A stretch of DNA of 64,000 bases, taken from assembly GCA_022842595.1 (NCBI GenBank), contig JALHPF010000031.1, positions 1-64,000 of the forward strand, given 5' to 3'. The stretch comes from Rubrivivax sp. GTDB taxonomy: Bacteria; Pseudomonadota; Gammaproteobacteria; Burkholderiales; Burkholderiaceae_C. The notes beneath the pieces are model-generated. The model saw nothing but the letters and a program-made list of their open reading frames with translations. It had not been told where the DNA came from and did no database searches. Positions 1-8,805 of the stretch are shown here, piece by piece (position 1 is the first letter of the stretch; every line of letters begins with the position of its first letter). Position numbers and translations under genes: made by a program.

Positions 1-2305
1 GGCCACCGCCGCCTGTGCCCGGCCCTGCCTGGCCTGCGCCGCCACCGCCGGCCTTCGGGCCGCTGCCCGAACGCGGTCCGCCACGTCCGCCGCGCCCACC
101 GCTGCCCTTGCGCAGGAAGGCGTCACCACCGATGAAGCCGACCGAGGTCTGCATCGGATCGGGCTCGCGACCGGCGCCGCCACCACCACCACCGCCCGTC
201 TTCCTTGCGGCGCCACCGCGCGGCTTGGCGCGGCCCTGGCCGCCAGCAGGCCCCTGGCCGCCGGCATTGCCGAACGCGCCGCGGGTGCCCCCGCCCTTGC
301 CGCCACCCCGCTTGGCGCCGCCCTTGCCCTGGCCAGCGCCTGCATTGCCGGAGGCAAAACGCTTGTCATAGGTCTGCTGCAGCGGGTTCGGAATCGGGCC
401 GTCTTCGGGAATGTCGCGCTGCGGCGCGCGGTCGCGCATCAAGGCACGCTGGTCGTAGGTTTGCTGCAGCGGGTTGGGAATCGGCGCGTCTTCGGGCAAT
501 TCGCGGCGCAGCGCACGTTCCTGCTGGATCGCGCGCTTGTCGTAGGTCTGCTGGAGCGGGTTGGGAATCGGGCCGTTGTCGCCGGCGTCCGGTCGGGGGC
601 CCCGCTCCGGGCGATCGCCACGGGCATTGCGCGCCGGGCGCGGGCGCTTGGCGCCCAGCGCGCCCAGCGAAGTCTGCAGCGGGTCTGGAATGAAGCCAGG
701 CGGCATGTCGTCCAGCGCGGCCGACGACGCCGGCGATTCGGCACGCTGCTCCGGGCCAGGCCCTTCGCCCTTGCGGCGGCCACCTCGGCGGTTGCGCGGA
801 CCGCGGCCGGAGCGGCCGTCCGGCACTGTTTCTTCGTTTTCGCGCGGCGGGCGCTCGGTGCGTGCGCCAGCCCCGGCCAGGCCGCGCAAGGTGCGCAGGT
901 CGCTTTCGTCGAGGTCGACCCAGACACCGCGCTTCAGCCCACGTGGCAGGACCACCGAACCGTAGCGGATACGGATGAGGCGGCTGACCGCATGGCCGAC
1001 CTTTTCGAAGAGCTTGCGCACCTCGCGGTTGCGGCCTTCGGTGATGACGCAGCGGTACCAGTGGTTGACGCCTTCGCCGCCACCGTCTTCGATGCTCTTG
1101 AAGGCGCAGGTCTGGCCGTCGATGTCGACGCCTTCCAGGAGCCTGGCCTTGGCCTCGGCGCCCAGGGTGCCCAGTGAACGCACGGCGTATTCACGCTCGA
1201 TGCCGAAACGCGGGTGCATCAGCTGGTTGGCCAGTTCGCCGGAATTGGTGAACAGCAGCAGGCCTTCGGTGTTGATGTCGAGGCGGCCCACCGACTGCCA
1301 CTTGCCCTGCTGCAGCCGCGGCAGGCGCCGGAAGACCGTCGGGCGCTGCTGCGGGTCGTCGTGGGTGACGACTTCCCCCGAGGGCTTGTGATAGGCCAGC
1401 ACGCGCGCCGGCGGCGGTGCAATGCGCACCCGCACCGGCTTGCCGTCGATGGCGATGCGGTCGCCGTAGGAAATGCGCTGGCCGATATGCGCGACCTCGC
1501 CATTCACGCTGACGCGGCCTTCGTTGATCTTCTGCTCCAGGTCGCGGCGCGAGCCGGCACCAGACTGCGCCAGCACCTTGTGCAGTTTCGGCGCATCGGG
1601 TTCGGCTGCGAGCACACGCTTGGGAGCGGCTTGCGGGCCGTCGTTCGCAACGTCCTGCGCGCCGTCGTCTGGCGCTGGCTCGTCCTCCGGGCCCGCTTCG
1701 GATCCCCCCGGGGCAACGGCTGCGCTTGCCGGACCGGCAACGGCCGGAGCGTCGGCATCGGGATCAGCCTCGGCATCGAATCGGCCTGCCAGCACCTCGG
1801 CAAAGAGCTCGCCGGCCTCGGCCGGCACCACGGCGAAGCCCATCGCACCTGCACCCTGCGCCTGCGGCAGCAGCCCGCCTGAACCTTCGGCCTCACCGTC
1901 GGCCGGTGTGCCATCACCGCCCCGCTTGTCGGCCCCGCGCCGGCCACGCCGGCGATTGCGGTTGCGGCGGGCACTGCGGCCGGGCTCACCTTCCCCAGGC
2001 GCTTCGCCGTCGGCCGCTTCGGCGCCCTCGCCTGCTACAGCAACCGGCTTTGCAGCAAGCAAGTCAGGCTCGGCCTCAGCGGCAACCGGCGAATGACTCG
2101 GAACCGCCGCGGGCAGCGCTTCGGCAACGTCCGCCGGCGCTGCGACGTCGGGAGCCGCGACCTCGGGCGAAGCCGCAGCTGCCGCTGCGGCAACCGTCTT
2201 GCGCGGCGCCCGCTTGCGCTTGGGTGCCGCTGGGGCCGAGTCTGGCGTGGCCTGGGTGTCGGCAGCGGGCTCGGGCGGCAGGGGGTCGGCGTCGTGAACG
2301 TTCAT
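1..2305 (-). CDS. rluB: 23S rRNA pseudouridine synthase, RluB type, long low-complexity tails (3' end outside window)
   Basis: Isomerises a uridine of 23S rRNA to pseudouridine (position 2605 in E. coli RluB). From its ATG the protein has about 235 residues rich in Ala, Pro and Arg. Next come an S4 RNA-binding domain (about 238-285, with LHKVLAQSGAGSRR) and the RsuA/RluB catalytic core with the GRLDINTEG motif near residue 343, whose Asp is the nucleophile in this family. Beyond about residue 455 there is a Gly/Arg/Pro-rich tail. It carries three copies of a PIPNPLQQTYD motif starting exactly 87 bp apart (minus-strand copies ending at 362, 449 and 536) and two related PLQTS/PMQTS units. The start overlaps the scpB stop as ATGA, so the two are translationally coupled. 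No stop is reached before base 1, so the gene is partial. RluF is the alternative within the same family. Confidence 0.88.
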   Translation of the reverse strand, partial: MNVHDADPLPPEPAADTQATPDSAPAAPKRKRAPRKTVAAAAAAASPEVAAPDVAAPADVAEALPAAVPSHSPVAAEAEPDLLAAKPVAVAGEGAEAADGEAPGEGEPGRSARRNRNRRRGRRGADKRGGDGTPADGEAEGSGGLLPQAQGAGAMGFAVVPAEAGELFAEVLAGRFDAEADPDADAPAVAGPASAAVAPGGSEAGPEDEPAPDDGAQDVANDGPQAAPKRVLAAEPDAPKLHKVLAQSGAGSRRDLEQKINEGRVSVNGEVAHIGQRISYGDRIAIDGKPVRVRIAPPPARVLAYHKPSGEVVTHDDPQQRPTVFRRLPRLQQGKWQSVGRLDINTEGLLLFTNSGELANQLMHPRFGIEREYAVRSLGTLGAEAKARLLEGVDIDGQTCAFKSIEDGGGEGVNHWYRCVITEGRNREVRKLFEKVGHAVSRLIRIRYGSVVLPRGLKRGVWVDLDESDLRTLRGLAGAGARTERPPRENEETVPDGRSGRGPRNRRGGRRKGEGPGPEQRAESPASSAALDDMPPGFIPDPLQTSLGALGAKRPRPARNARGDRPERGPRPDAGDNGPIPNPLQQTYDKRAIQQERALRRELPEDAPIPNPLQQTYDQRALMRDRAPQRDIPEDGPIPNPLQQTYDKRFASGNAGAGQGKGGAKRGGGKGGGTRGAFGNAGGQGPAGGQGRAKPRGGAARKTGGGGGGGAGREPDPMQTSVGFIGGDAFLRKGSGGRGGRGGPRSGSGPKAGGGGAGQAGPGTGGGG

Positions 2306-3009
2306 GCTGGGCGGTCGGTGGAGAGGTCGGTGGGGGGGGCGGAGGGCAAGGTGGCGGGCGAGTCGGAGCCCGGGTCGGGCGCTGGCATCCCTTCAAGCAG
2401 CTCCGAGGGGTCGTCGCCGGCCAGCGCCAGGCTGGCCTGCGGGCCTTCCAGCAGCGTCGGATGTGCCTGCAGGGCTTCGAACGCAGCCTGCGCGCCGCCG
2501 GCGCTGTCGATCGCCGGCAGCTGGTCCAGGCTGGCCAGACCCAGGTCGTCGAGGAATTGACGCGTGGTGGCGTACAGCGCCGGGCGGCCCGGTGCTTCGC
2601 GGTAGCCGATGGCGTCGATCCAGCCGCGGTCTTCGAGCTGCTTGACGATCTGGCTGCTCACGGTGACGCCACGGATGTCTTCGATGTCGCCGCGCGTGAC
2701 GGGCTGGCGGTAGGCGACGATGGCCAGGGTTTCCATCGCGGCGCGTGAATAGCGCGGTGGCTTCTCGGGGTGCAACCGGTCGAGGAATTCGCGCATTTCA
2801 GGGCGGCTCTGGAAGCGCCAGCCCGATGCCAGCGCGACCAGTTCGACACCCCGGTCCTGCCAGTCTGCAACGAGTTCGTCGAGCAGATGGCGCAGCGTGT
2901 CGGAGCCGATCTCGCCCTCGAAAAGCGCGCGCATCTCGTTCAAAGGCAGGGGTTCGGCCGCGCAAATGAGCGCGGTCTCTAGGACACGCTTGGCCTGCGT
3001 TGTGTTCAT
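2302..3009 (-). CDS. scpB: Segregation and condensation protein B (ScpB)
   Basis: Winged-helix kleisin-interacting subunit of the SMC-ScpAB condensin, which organises and segregates the chromosome. The 235-residue protein has the two ScpB winged-helix domains. Family-typical stretches are the RYSRAAMETLAIVAYRQPVTR segment (about 86-105), an IEDIRGV-containing turn and the GRPALYATT motif, followed by an acidic, Pro/Ser-rich tail after about 175. The length fits the family. It lies downstream of the rluD-like gene and is coupled by a 4-base overlap to rluB, a common betaproteobacterial order. scpA, often adjacent elsewhere, is not in this window. Upstream, 3010-3259 holds about 250 bp in which I see no gene. 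Confidence 0.93.
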   Translation of the reverse strand: MNTTQAKRVLETALICAAEPLPLNEMRALFEGEIGSDTLRHLLDELVADWQDRGVELVALASGWRFQSRPEMREFLDRLHPEKPPRYSRAAMETLAIVAYRQPVTRGDIEDIRGVTVSSQIVKQLEDRGWIDAIGYREAPGRPALYATTRQFLDDLGLASLDQLPAIDSAGGAQAAFEALQAHPTLLEGPQASLALAGDDPSELLEGMPAPDPGSDSPATLPSAPPTDLSTDRPA

Positions 3010-3259
3010 GGCCTATGGTCGGGGGCCGCCTGCAAGAAGCACGGCGGCCGGGGTCAGTGGGGGTCGTTCGGCGTGCGCTGGCAGCACCAGGGCACGGGGA
3101 GCTTGTCAAGGCTCGGCGGCGCCCATGTGGCAGCCGCTCGGGAACCAGGCGCGGCATGGCATGCCGTCTGCACTGTGTAGCCCCGAGTGTAGCGCCTGGC
3201 GATGCCGCGTCGCATGGCGTCGCGTGGCCACCACGGCAGACGTGACCCCGGCGCCTTCT

Positions 3260-4177
3260 TCAAGCCCGCGCGACCTGGGCCCAGGCGGCGGCGAAATCGG
3301 GCGGTGGCGCGCACTCGAAACGCAGCGGCAGTCGCGTCAGCGGGTGGGCCAGGCCCAGCTCGGTGGCATGCAAGGCCTGGCGAACCATGCCGAGCGCCGG
3401 GCGCCCGCCGTACAGCGTGTCGCCGATCAGCGGCAGGCCGCGCCAGGCCAGGTGCACGCGGATCTGATGCGTGCGCCCGGTGTGCAGCTTGCACGAGAGG
3501 GCGCAGATGCCATCGCCCTGTGCCAGCAACTGCACGTCGGTGCGCGAGGGCCGGCCACCGGCGACCACGGCCATGCGCACACGCACCTGCGGGTCGCGGC
3601 CGATCGGGGCTTCGACGCTGAAGGCGGGCTGCGGCGGCTGCCCGTGGGCGAGAGCCAGGTAGCGGCGCTGGACGTCGCGGGCACCGATGTCGCGCACCAG
3701 GGCAGTGACTGCAGCCAGCGTCTTGCCCACCATCATCACGCCTGACGTGTCCTTGTCGAGCCGGTGCACGATGCCTGCACGGGGCAGTGCCGCGGCGCCG
3801 GGATGGCGGGCCAGCAGGCCGTTGAGCAGGGTGCCCGACCAGTTGCCGGGCGCCGGGTGCACCACCAGCCCGGCCGGCTTGTCCAGCACCAGCAGGTGTT
3901 CGTCTTCGTACAGCACGACCAAGGCCATGGGTTCCGGGCGGAAGGCCTGGCTTTCTTCCGTGGGCACCAGTTCCAGGCGCAGCTGCTGGCCGAGGCGGAC
4001 ACGCCGCGAAGCGCTGTCGGCCACCTGACCGTCCAGCCAGGCGTGACCGCCTTCGAGCAGGTGCTGCAGATGGCTGCGCGAGAACTCGGGCGCCATCGCC
4101 ACCAGCGCCTTGTCCAGGCGCTGGCCGTGCATGGCGGCGTCGACGACGGCCTGCCGAGTCTCGACCTCCGCGGTCAC
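3260..4177 (-). CDS. rluD: 23S rRNA pseudouridine synthase, RluD/RluA family
   Basis: Pseudouridine synthase of the RluA family. RluD itself modifies 23S rRNA positions 1911, 1915 and 1917 in helix 69, needed for ribosome assembly. The protein has an N-terminal S4 domain (QRLDKALV near residue 19), then the catalytic motif HRLDKDTSG and the C-terminal signatures HTGRTHQIRVHL and PLIGDTLYGG. The frame stays open up to 4369, but that would run into bamD. I chose the GTG at 4177 because it gives the usual short lead before the S4 domain (305 residues) and leaves about 106 bp for divergent promoters. The start is therefore uncertain. The bamD-side neighbour and the family length support RluD over RluA or RluC. 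Confidence 0.85.
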   Translation of the reverse strand: MTAEVETRQAVVDAAMHGQRLDKALVAMAPEFSRSHLQHLLEGGHAWLDGQVADSASRRVRLGQQLRLELVPTEESQAFRPEPMALVVLYEDEHLLVLDKPAGLVVHPAPGNWSGTLLNGLLARHPGAAALPRAGIVHRLDKDTSGVMMVGKTLAAVTALVRDIGARDVQRRYLALAHGQPPQPAFSVEAPIGRDPQVRVRMAVVAGGRPSRTDVQLLAQGDGICALSCKLHTGRTHQIRVHLAWRGLPLIGDTLYGGRPALGMVRQALHATELGLAHPLTRLPLRFECAPPPDFAAAWAQVARA

Positions 4178-4283
4178 CGGTTCGCTGCCTTCCAGGGCGT
4201 CGCCCAGGGCTTCGGGCAGGGCGCCTGGCCCTTCCCTATAAACTCCGGCCTTGGACTTCGAGGCCTTGGCGCCTGGTGATGAG

Positions 4284-5108
4284 ATGACCGGTTTCCTTCT
4301 GAAGCGCGCCGCGCTGCTGGGTTTGGCAAGTGCCGCACTGTGGCTGGGCGGCTGCAGTTCGACGAACAAGGCGGAAACCCCGAATGCTACCGCCGAGCGG
4401 CTCTACAAGGAGGCCAAGGAAGATGCCGACGCCGGCAGCTATGACCGCGCGGTCAAGCTGCTCGAACGCGTCGAAGGGCTGGCCGCAGGAACCCTGCTGG
4501 CCCAGCAGGCGCAGCTGGAGATGGCCTATCTCCAATGGCGCTCGGGCGAACGCGAAGAAGCACTGACCGCGATCGACCGCTTCATCAAGCTGAACCCGTC
4601 CAGCCCGGCCTTCGACTACGCGCTGTACCTGCGCGGCGTGATCAACTTCAACGACAACCTCGGGCTGCTGGGCACACTGGTCGGGCAGGACCTGTCCGAA
4701 CGCGACCAGCGCGCCTCGCGCGATGCCTTCCAGGCATTCAAGCGGCTGGTCGACCAGTTCCCGAACTCGCTGTACACGCCCGATGCGCGCCAGCGCATGG
4801 ACTACATCGCCAACACCCTGGCGCAATACGAAGTCCATGTGGCGCGCTACTACCTGCGCCGTGGCGCCTACGTGGCTGCAGCCAACCGCGCGCAGCAGAT
4901 GGTGAGCGAGTTCGCCCAGTCGCCGTCGACCGAAGAAGCGCTGGCGATCATGATCGAGAGCTACGAGCGCCTGCAGCTCACCGACCTGCGCGACGGTGCC
5001 GAACGAGTGCTCAAGCTCAACTTCCCGAACAGCCGCTACCTGGCCGGCAACACCGCCACGGCCCGTGCTGACGGTCAGGCGTGGTGGCGGCGCCTGAAGT
5101 TCTGGTGA
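4284..5108 (+). CDS. bamD: Outer membrane assembly lipoprotein BamD
   Basis: Essential lipoprotein of the BAM complex, which folds beta-barrel proteins into the outer membrane. The 274-residue product starts with a lipoprotein signal ending in LGGC, so the Cys at about residue 23 would be lipidated. Tetratricopeptide repeats follow, matching the BamD/ComL profile (ERLYKEAKEDADAGSYDRAV, QLEMAYLQW, VDQFPNSLYTPDARQRM). I chose the ATG at 4284 over an in-frame ATG at 4251 because only 4284 puts the positive charges immediately before the hydrophobic signal core. A TATAAA at 4237-4242 could be part of a -10 element, but no good -35 is visible. It is divergent from the rluD-like gene, a frequent arrangement in betaproteobacteria. 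Confidence 0.94.
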   Translation: MTGFLLKRAALLGLASAALWLGGCSSTNKAETPNATAERLYKEAKEDADAGSYDRAVKLLERVEGLAAGTLLAQQAQLEMAYLQWRSGEREEALTAIDRFIKLNPSSPAFDYALYLRGVINFNDNLGLLGTLVGQDLSERDQRASRDAFQAFKRLVDQFPNSLYTPDARQRMDYIANTLAQYEVHVARYYLRRGAYVAAANRAQQMVSEFAQSPSTEEALAIMIESYERLQLTDLRDGAERVLKLNFPNSRYLAGNTATARADGQAWWRRLKFW

Positions 5109-5151
5109 CCTGAACAAGCCGCCGCGCGCACCCAGCGCCGATTCGCCGCTC

Positions 5152-7122
5152 TCAGTGCGCGGCGGCCAGTTCGGCCAGCCAGGCCATCGCGTCTTCCTGT
5201 TCCGTCAGCCAGCCCATCGGCGGCAAGGCGGCACGCAAGCGACGGCCATAACCCATCTGGCGCATGCGCGGGTCGCACACCACCAGCAGGCCCCTGTCTG
5301 TCTCGGTGCGGATCAAACGGCCGGCACCCTGCTTCAGCGCCACGGCAGCCTCAGCCAGGAAGTACTCGTCGAAGGGCTCCCTGCCCTGTTCCTTGATCTG
5401 GCGCACGCGGGCCTGAACCAGCGGGTCGTTCGGCGGCGGAAAGGGCAGCTTGTCGATGACCACGCACTGCAGTGCGTCGCCCGGCACGTCGATGCCTTCC
5501 CAGAAGCTGGCCGAACCGATGAGCACCGCGCCGCGCCCGTCGCCGAAGCGCTGTAGCAGGCTGCGCCGCGGCTCCGTGCCCTGCACCAGCAGCGTCAACG
5601 GGCGGCCGTCGCGAGCCGCCTGTTCACGCAAGGCTTCGGCCACCAGCGGCAGCACGCGCAAGGTCGTCGTCAGCACGAAGGTGCGTCCGCCCAGCGCCCG
5701 GGCGCACTGCGCAGCCAGCTGTCCCACCGCCCGCGGGTGCCCGGCCTCGTTGGGCTTGGGGCTGTTTTTCGGCACCCACAACCGGGCGTTGTTGGCGTAG
5801 TCGAACGGGCTGCCCACGCGCAGCTTGGCCGCGTCTTCCAGGCCGGTGCTGGCGGTGAACCACGACAGAGCCTCGTCGTCACCCAGCGTGGCCGAGGTGA
5901 AGATCCAGGCCTTCGGCGACAACTGGCGCTGTTCGCTGAGCATCTCGCGAATGTCCAGCGGCGACTGCACCAGCCGCGCCTGCTGCGGCGACAGGTCGAT
6001 CCAGCGTACGTGGCCAGCCGGGGTTTCTTCGGCGAAGCGGGGTGCCAGCGCCGCCAGCGCCAGCGCGCGTTGCTGCAGTTTCGGAAAGTCGGGCGCGGTT
6101 TCGGCCACGCCAGCGATGGCCTCGGAAGCCGCGCGTGCGGCATCGGCCAGGGCCTGCAGCGGTTCCAGCAACACCTCGCCGCCAGCCCGCTCTTCCCAGC
6201 CTAGCTTGACGATGCCGCGCACCTCGCGCATCGCGCCCGCGCACACCAGCCGCAGTTCGCGCGCGGCATGCTCGATGGCCGCGGCCAGGTCGTGCCAGGC
6301 CTTCAGCCCGCGTGCATGCTGCAAGCCCAGGGCCAGCATGTCGCGCGCCAGGTCGATGGCCTGGCCGGTCGACAACGTGGTGCCGAGAAACTGGACGCCG
6401 GCTTCCACCAGCTGGTGCGCTTCGTCGAAGACGGCGGCGTCGACCGTGGGCAGAAGCTCGGCCACGCCGCTGTCGCGCAGCGCCATGTCGGCAAAGAAGA
6501 GGTGGTGGTTGACGACCACCAGGTCGGCCGCCATGGCATCGCGCCGGGCGTGCATCACGTGGCAGTTGCGGTGTTCGGGGCATTCAGTGCCCAGGCAGTT
6601 GTCGCGCGTGCTCGTCACCAGCGGGATGACCGGCGAGCGGTCGTCGAGGCCGTCGATCTCGGCCAGGTCGCCGGTGCGTGTGGCCGGCGCCCAGGCCGCC
6701 ACGCGCGCCAGGGCGCGCAGCGCGAAGCGGTCGCCCGTCGGCAGGTCGGCTTCGGCCTGGGCCAGCCGCCAGCGGCACAGGTAGCTGGCCCGGCCCTTCA
6801 GCAACGCCAGGCGCACCGGCACACCGAGCGCGTCGCGCAGGCGCGGCAGGTCGCGCAGGAACAGTTGGTCTTGCAGGCTCTTGGTGGCAGTGCTGACCAG
6901 GGCGCGCTGGCCGGAAAGCAACAGTGGCACCAGATAGGCAAAGGTCTTGCCGACGCCGGTGCCGGCTTCGACCACGAGCGCCTCGCGCCTTTCCAGCGCC
7001 AGCGCAATGCGCGCGGCCATGGCGTCCTGCGCGGCGCGGGGCATGAAGCCGGGGTCGCTGGCAGCGATCGGCCCGACCGCTGAAAACGCCTGGGCGACGG
7101 CGTCCACCAGGGGCAGGCTCAC
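5152..7122 (-). CDS. ATP-dependent DNA helicase, DinG/YoaA type (XPD-like, Fe-S)
   Basis: Superfamily 2 helicase of the XPD/DinG group, which unwinds damaged or structured DNA 5' to 3'. The 656-residue protein has Walker A EAGTGVGKT (about 52-60) and Walker B VFDEAH. Between them lie four cysteines spaced as in DinG/YoaA iron-sulfur domains: YLCRW, then C-x4-C-x5-C in the NCLGTECPEHRNC stretch. C-terminal motifs are TSATLGD, SFWEGIDVPGD and QGAGRLIRTETDRG. The start is the GTG at 7122, which overlaps the stop of the upstream YdcH-like gene as GTGA. The reading frame stays open further upstream but with no domain-like sequence. YoaA is as good a name as DinG, and sequence alone does not separate them here. 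Confidence 0.9.
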   Translation of the reverse strand: MSLPLVDAVAQAFSAVGPIAASDPGFMPRAAQDAMAARIALALERREALVVEAGTGVGKTFAYLVPLLLSGQRALVSTATKSLQDQLFLRDLPRLRDALGVPVRLALLKGRASYLCRWRLAQAEADLPTGDRFALRALARVAAWAPATRTGDLAEIDGLDDRSPVIPLVTSTRDNCLGTECPEHRNCHVMHARRDAMAADLVVVNHHLFFADMALRDSGVAELLPTVDAAVFDEAHQLVEAGVQFLGTTLSTGQAIDLARDMLALGLQHARGLKAWHDLAAAIEHAARELRLVCAGAMREVRGIVKLGWEERAGGEVLLEPLQALADAARAASEAIAGVAETAPDFPKLQQRALALAALAPRFAEETPAGHVRWIDLSPQQARLVQSPLDIREMLSEQRQLSPKAWIFTSATLGDDEALSWFTASTGLEDAAKLRVGSPFDYANNARLWVPKNSPKPNEAGHPRAVGQLAAQCARALGGRTFVLTTTLRVLPLVAEALREQAARDGRPLTLLVQGTEPRRSLLQRFGDGRGAVLIGSASFWEGIDVPGDALQCVVIDKLPFPPPNDPLVQARVRQIKEQGREPFDEYFLAEAAVALKQGAGRLIRTETDRGLLVVCDPRMRQMGYGRRLRAALPPMGWLTEQEDAMAWLAELAAAH

Positions 7123-7331
7123 GCCGGCTCGGGCGGCTGCAAGGCCATTTCCAGACGTGCGATTTCGTCCTTCAGCAGCAAGCGGCGCTTCTTCAGGCGG
7201 CGCAGGCTCAGGTCGTCGGGCTTCAGCAGCGTTTCGGCGGGGTTGACGCGGTCGATCACGTCGTCCAGGTCGGCGTGTGCCATGCGCAGTTCGATCAGCC
7301 GGCGTTGCGGTGAATGCAGGTTGTCGTCCAT
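7119..7331 (-). CDS. YdcH-family small protein (DUF465)
   Basis: A 70-residue, highly charged, helical protein of the YdcH/DUF465 family. Recognition rests on the AHADLDDVIDR segment and the LRRLKKRRLLLKDEIARLE segment typical of the family, including its C-terminal basic-acidic helix. Function is not established for the family. It is coupled to the helicase gene by a 4-base GTGA overlap, so both are probably translated from one mRNA. The ATG at 7331 lies 44 bp from the divergent PP2C gene, so both promoters must fit in that short gap or overlap the coding ends. Confidence 0.85.
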   Translation of the reverse strand: MDDNLHSPQRRLIELRMAHADLDDVIDRVNPAETLLKPDDLSLRRLKKRRLLLKDEIARLEMALQPPEPA

Positions 7332-7341
7332 TGCTGCACGG

Positions 7342-7368
7342 TTGCGAGCGAAGAGCTGAGTTTATATT
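7342..7368 (+). promoter_or_regulatory. Possible promoter of the PP2C phosphatase gene
   Basis: A TTGCGA (7342-7347) and a TATATT (7363-7368) are 15 bp apart, shorter than the ideal 17. TATATT ends only 7 bases before the ATG at 7376. If it is the -10 element, the transcript would begin at or next to the start codon, giving a leaderless or nearly leaderless mRNA. No Shine-Dalgarno is visible between it and the ATG. This is a weak call from eye only. Confidence 0.35.
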
Positions 7369-7375
7369 CAGCCGG

Positions 7376-8143
7376 ATGGCCACCGTTGCGCAAACCTACC
7401 GTCTGAGTGCTTCCACCGGCCTGCATCGCGGCGACCGCGCCTACCAGCAGGACCAGGTGGAGATCATCGTCCACCCGAAGGCCAGCGGCTCGGTGCTCGG
7501 CGTCGTGGCCGACGGCATGGGCGGCAAGAGCGGTGGACGCAAGGCCGCCGACCAGGTGCTGCTGACGGCACGCCAGATCTTCGAGCGCTTCGTTCCGCGC
7601 GAGGACGACGCTGCCGAGATGTTGCGCCAGCTGGTGCAGGAAGCGCACTTGATGATCAAGCTCACGGCCATCACCGCCGAGGAGGAGCCGCACAGCACCG
7701 TGGCCGCGTTTGCCATCGGCCCAGGCCTGGAATGCGATGTGGTGCATGCCGGCGATTCGCGCGTCTACCACTTCCGCGGCGCCGAGATGATGCAACGCAC
7801 GATCGATCATTCCTTTGTGCAGCGCCTCATCGACGAAGGCAAGATCACGGAAGAGGCAGCGAATTCACACCCGCAGAGCAATCTGCTGACAGGCTGCCTG
7901 GGCACCCAGGCCGACCCGCCGGTGACGCTGATGCACATCGACAAGCTGGCCTTCGGCGACACGCTGGTGGCCTGCAGCGACGGGCTGTGGCACTACTTCA
8001 CACCGAAGGAGATCGGCGCCATCCTGCACGCCCTGCCGCCGCGGGAAGCCACCGAGATGCTCATCAGCAAGGCGCGCCAGCGCGCGCGCGGCGGTGGCGA
8101 CAACCTGTCGCTGGCGCTCGCGCGCGTCGACCCGCTGCGCTGA
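7376..8143 (+). CDS. PP2C-family serine/threonine protein phosphatase
   Basis: Mn/Mg-dependent protein phosphatase (PPM/PP2C). The 255-residue cytosolic protein contains the metal-binding motifs in order: RAYQQDQ (about 21-27), VVADGMGG (about 44-50), HAGDSRVYHFR (about 125-134), CSDGLW (about 200-205) and GGGDNLSLAL (about 239-248). All metal-coordinating Asp positions I can align are present, so it should be active. It has no membrane segment or extra domain. No partner kinase is next to it; the Ser/Thr kinase at 38.3-41.0 kb is distant, so any pairing is speculative. It is divergent from the YdcH-helicase pair and converges on the coiled-coil protein gene with 2 bp between them. Confidence 0.9.
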   Translation: MATVAQTYRLSASTGLHRGDRAYQQDQVEIIVHPKASGSVLGVVADGMGGKSGGRKAADQVLLTARQIFERFVPREDDAAEMLRQLVQEAHLMIKLTAITAEEEPHSTVAAFAIGPGLECDVVHAGDSRVYHFRGAEMMQRTIDHSFVQRLIDEGKITEEAANSHPQSNLLTGCLGTQADPPVTLMHIDKLAFGDTLVACSDGLWHYFTPKEIGAILHALPPREATEMLISKARQRARGGGDNLSLALARVDPLR

Positions 8144-8145
8144 AC

Positions 8146-8805
8146 TCAGCGGCCGGTCTGCCCGGCTGAAGGCGCCGACGCCGCGGAAGGCGGCGGCAGC
8201 GGCTGTGTCGGGCCCTTCTTCGCTTCGCGCTCGACCAGCCGCCGTGCCACACGCGCCTGCCGCTCTGCTGCCTGGGCCTGGCGGCGCTGGCCTTCCTTGA
8301 CGCGTTCGTCTGCTGCCTGCTGGCGTGCGGCTTCGGCTCTGTCGCGGTCGGCAGCAGGCGGCAAGGGGGTCGCCAGCGGCAGCATGCGTTGGCGCACGCG
8401 CGGCGCACTGGCGCTGCTGGCCGCCTGCTCGGCAGCCAGCGCAGCAGCCATGCGCTCGTCACGGATTTTCTGCTTGGCGGCCAGCGCCTCACGACGGTCT
8501 GCGGCGCGGCGCTGGCGTTCAGCTTCGTCGATCTGCATCAGCCGCTCGCGCACCGGCGCCAGGGCAACGCGGCGCTGGCGGTTGACGAGCTCGATGCAGT
8601 CGGTGACGAGGAAGCGTTCGCGGCAGGCGGCAGCCTCGCGGTCGAACCGGTCCGACAAGAGTTGCTGCTGCTGCATCAGCTGCTCGCGTTCGCCTGCCGG
8701 TCCCGGTGTGGCGGCCGGCGCAGCAGCGTGCAGGCAGGCCAGGCCGGCGGCCAGCAGCCAATGCCGGGCCCGCCGCGCGAACTCAGGTGAGCGAGGTGTC
8801 GACAT
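8146..8805 (-). CDS. Secreted coiled-coil protein of unknown function
   Basis: I do not recognise a named family. The 219-residue product has a likely signal peptide (basic RRARHW followed by LLAAGLACLHAAAPAA, about 14-35). A long Arg/Glu/Gln/Ala-rich region predicted to form a coiled coil covers most of the protein, with two cysteines near residues 63 and 72, and the tail is Pro/Ser-rich. I took the ATG at 8805 because it places the signal peptide correctly. It overlaps the end of zapE by 23 bases, so it is likely the last gene of the odhA-odhB-lpdA-zapE transcript. Periplasmic location is inferred. The biased composition makes distant homology searches unreliable. Confidence 0.65.
   Translation of the reverse strand: MSTPRSPEFARRARHWLLAAGLACLHAAAPAATPGPAGEREQLMQQQQLLSDRFDREAAACRERFLVTDCIELVNRQRRVALAPVRERLMQIDEAERQRRAADRREALAAKQKIRDERMAAALAAEQAASSASAPRVRQRMLPLATPLPPAADRDRAEAARQQAADERVKEGQRRQAQAAERQARVARRLVEREAKKGPTQPLPPPSAASAPSAGQTGR

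Noticed and set aside
362..580. The 87-bp repeats as a CRISPR-like or minisatellite array
   Set aside because: The repeats are in frame, only three in number, diverged at silent positions and inside the rluB tail. No spacer structure is present.
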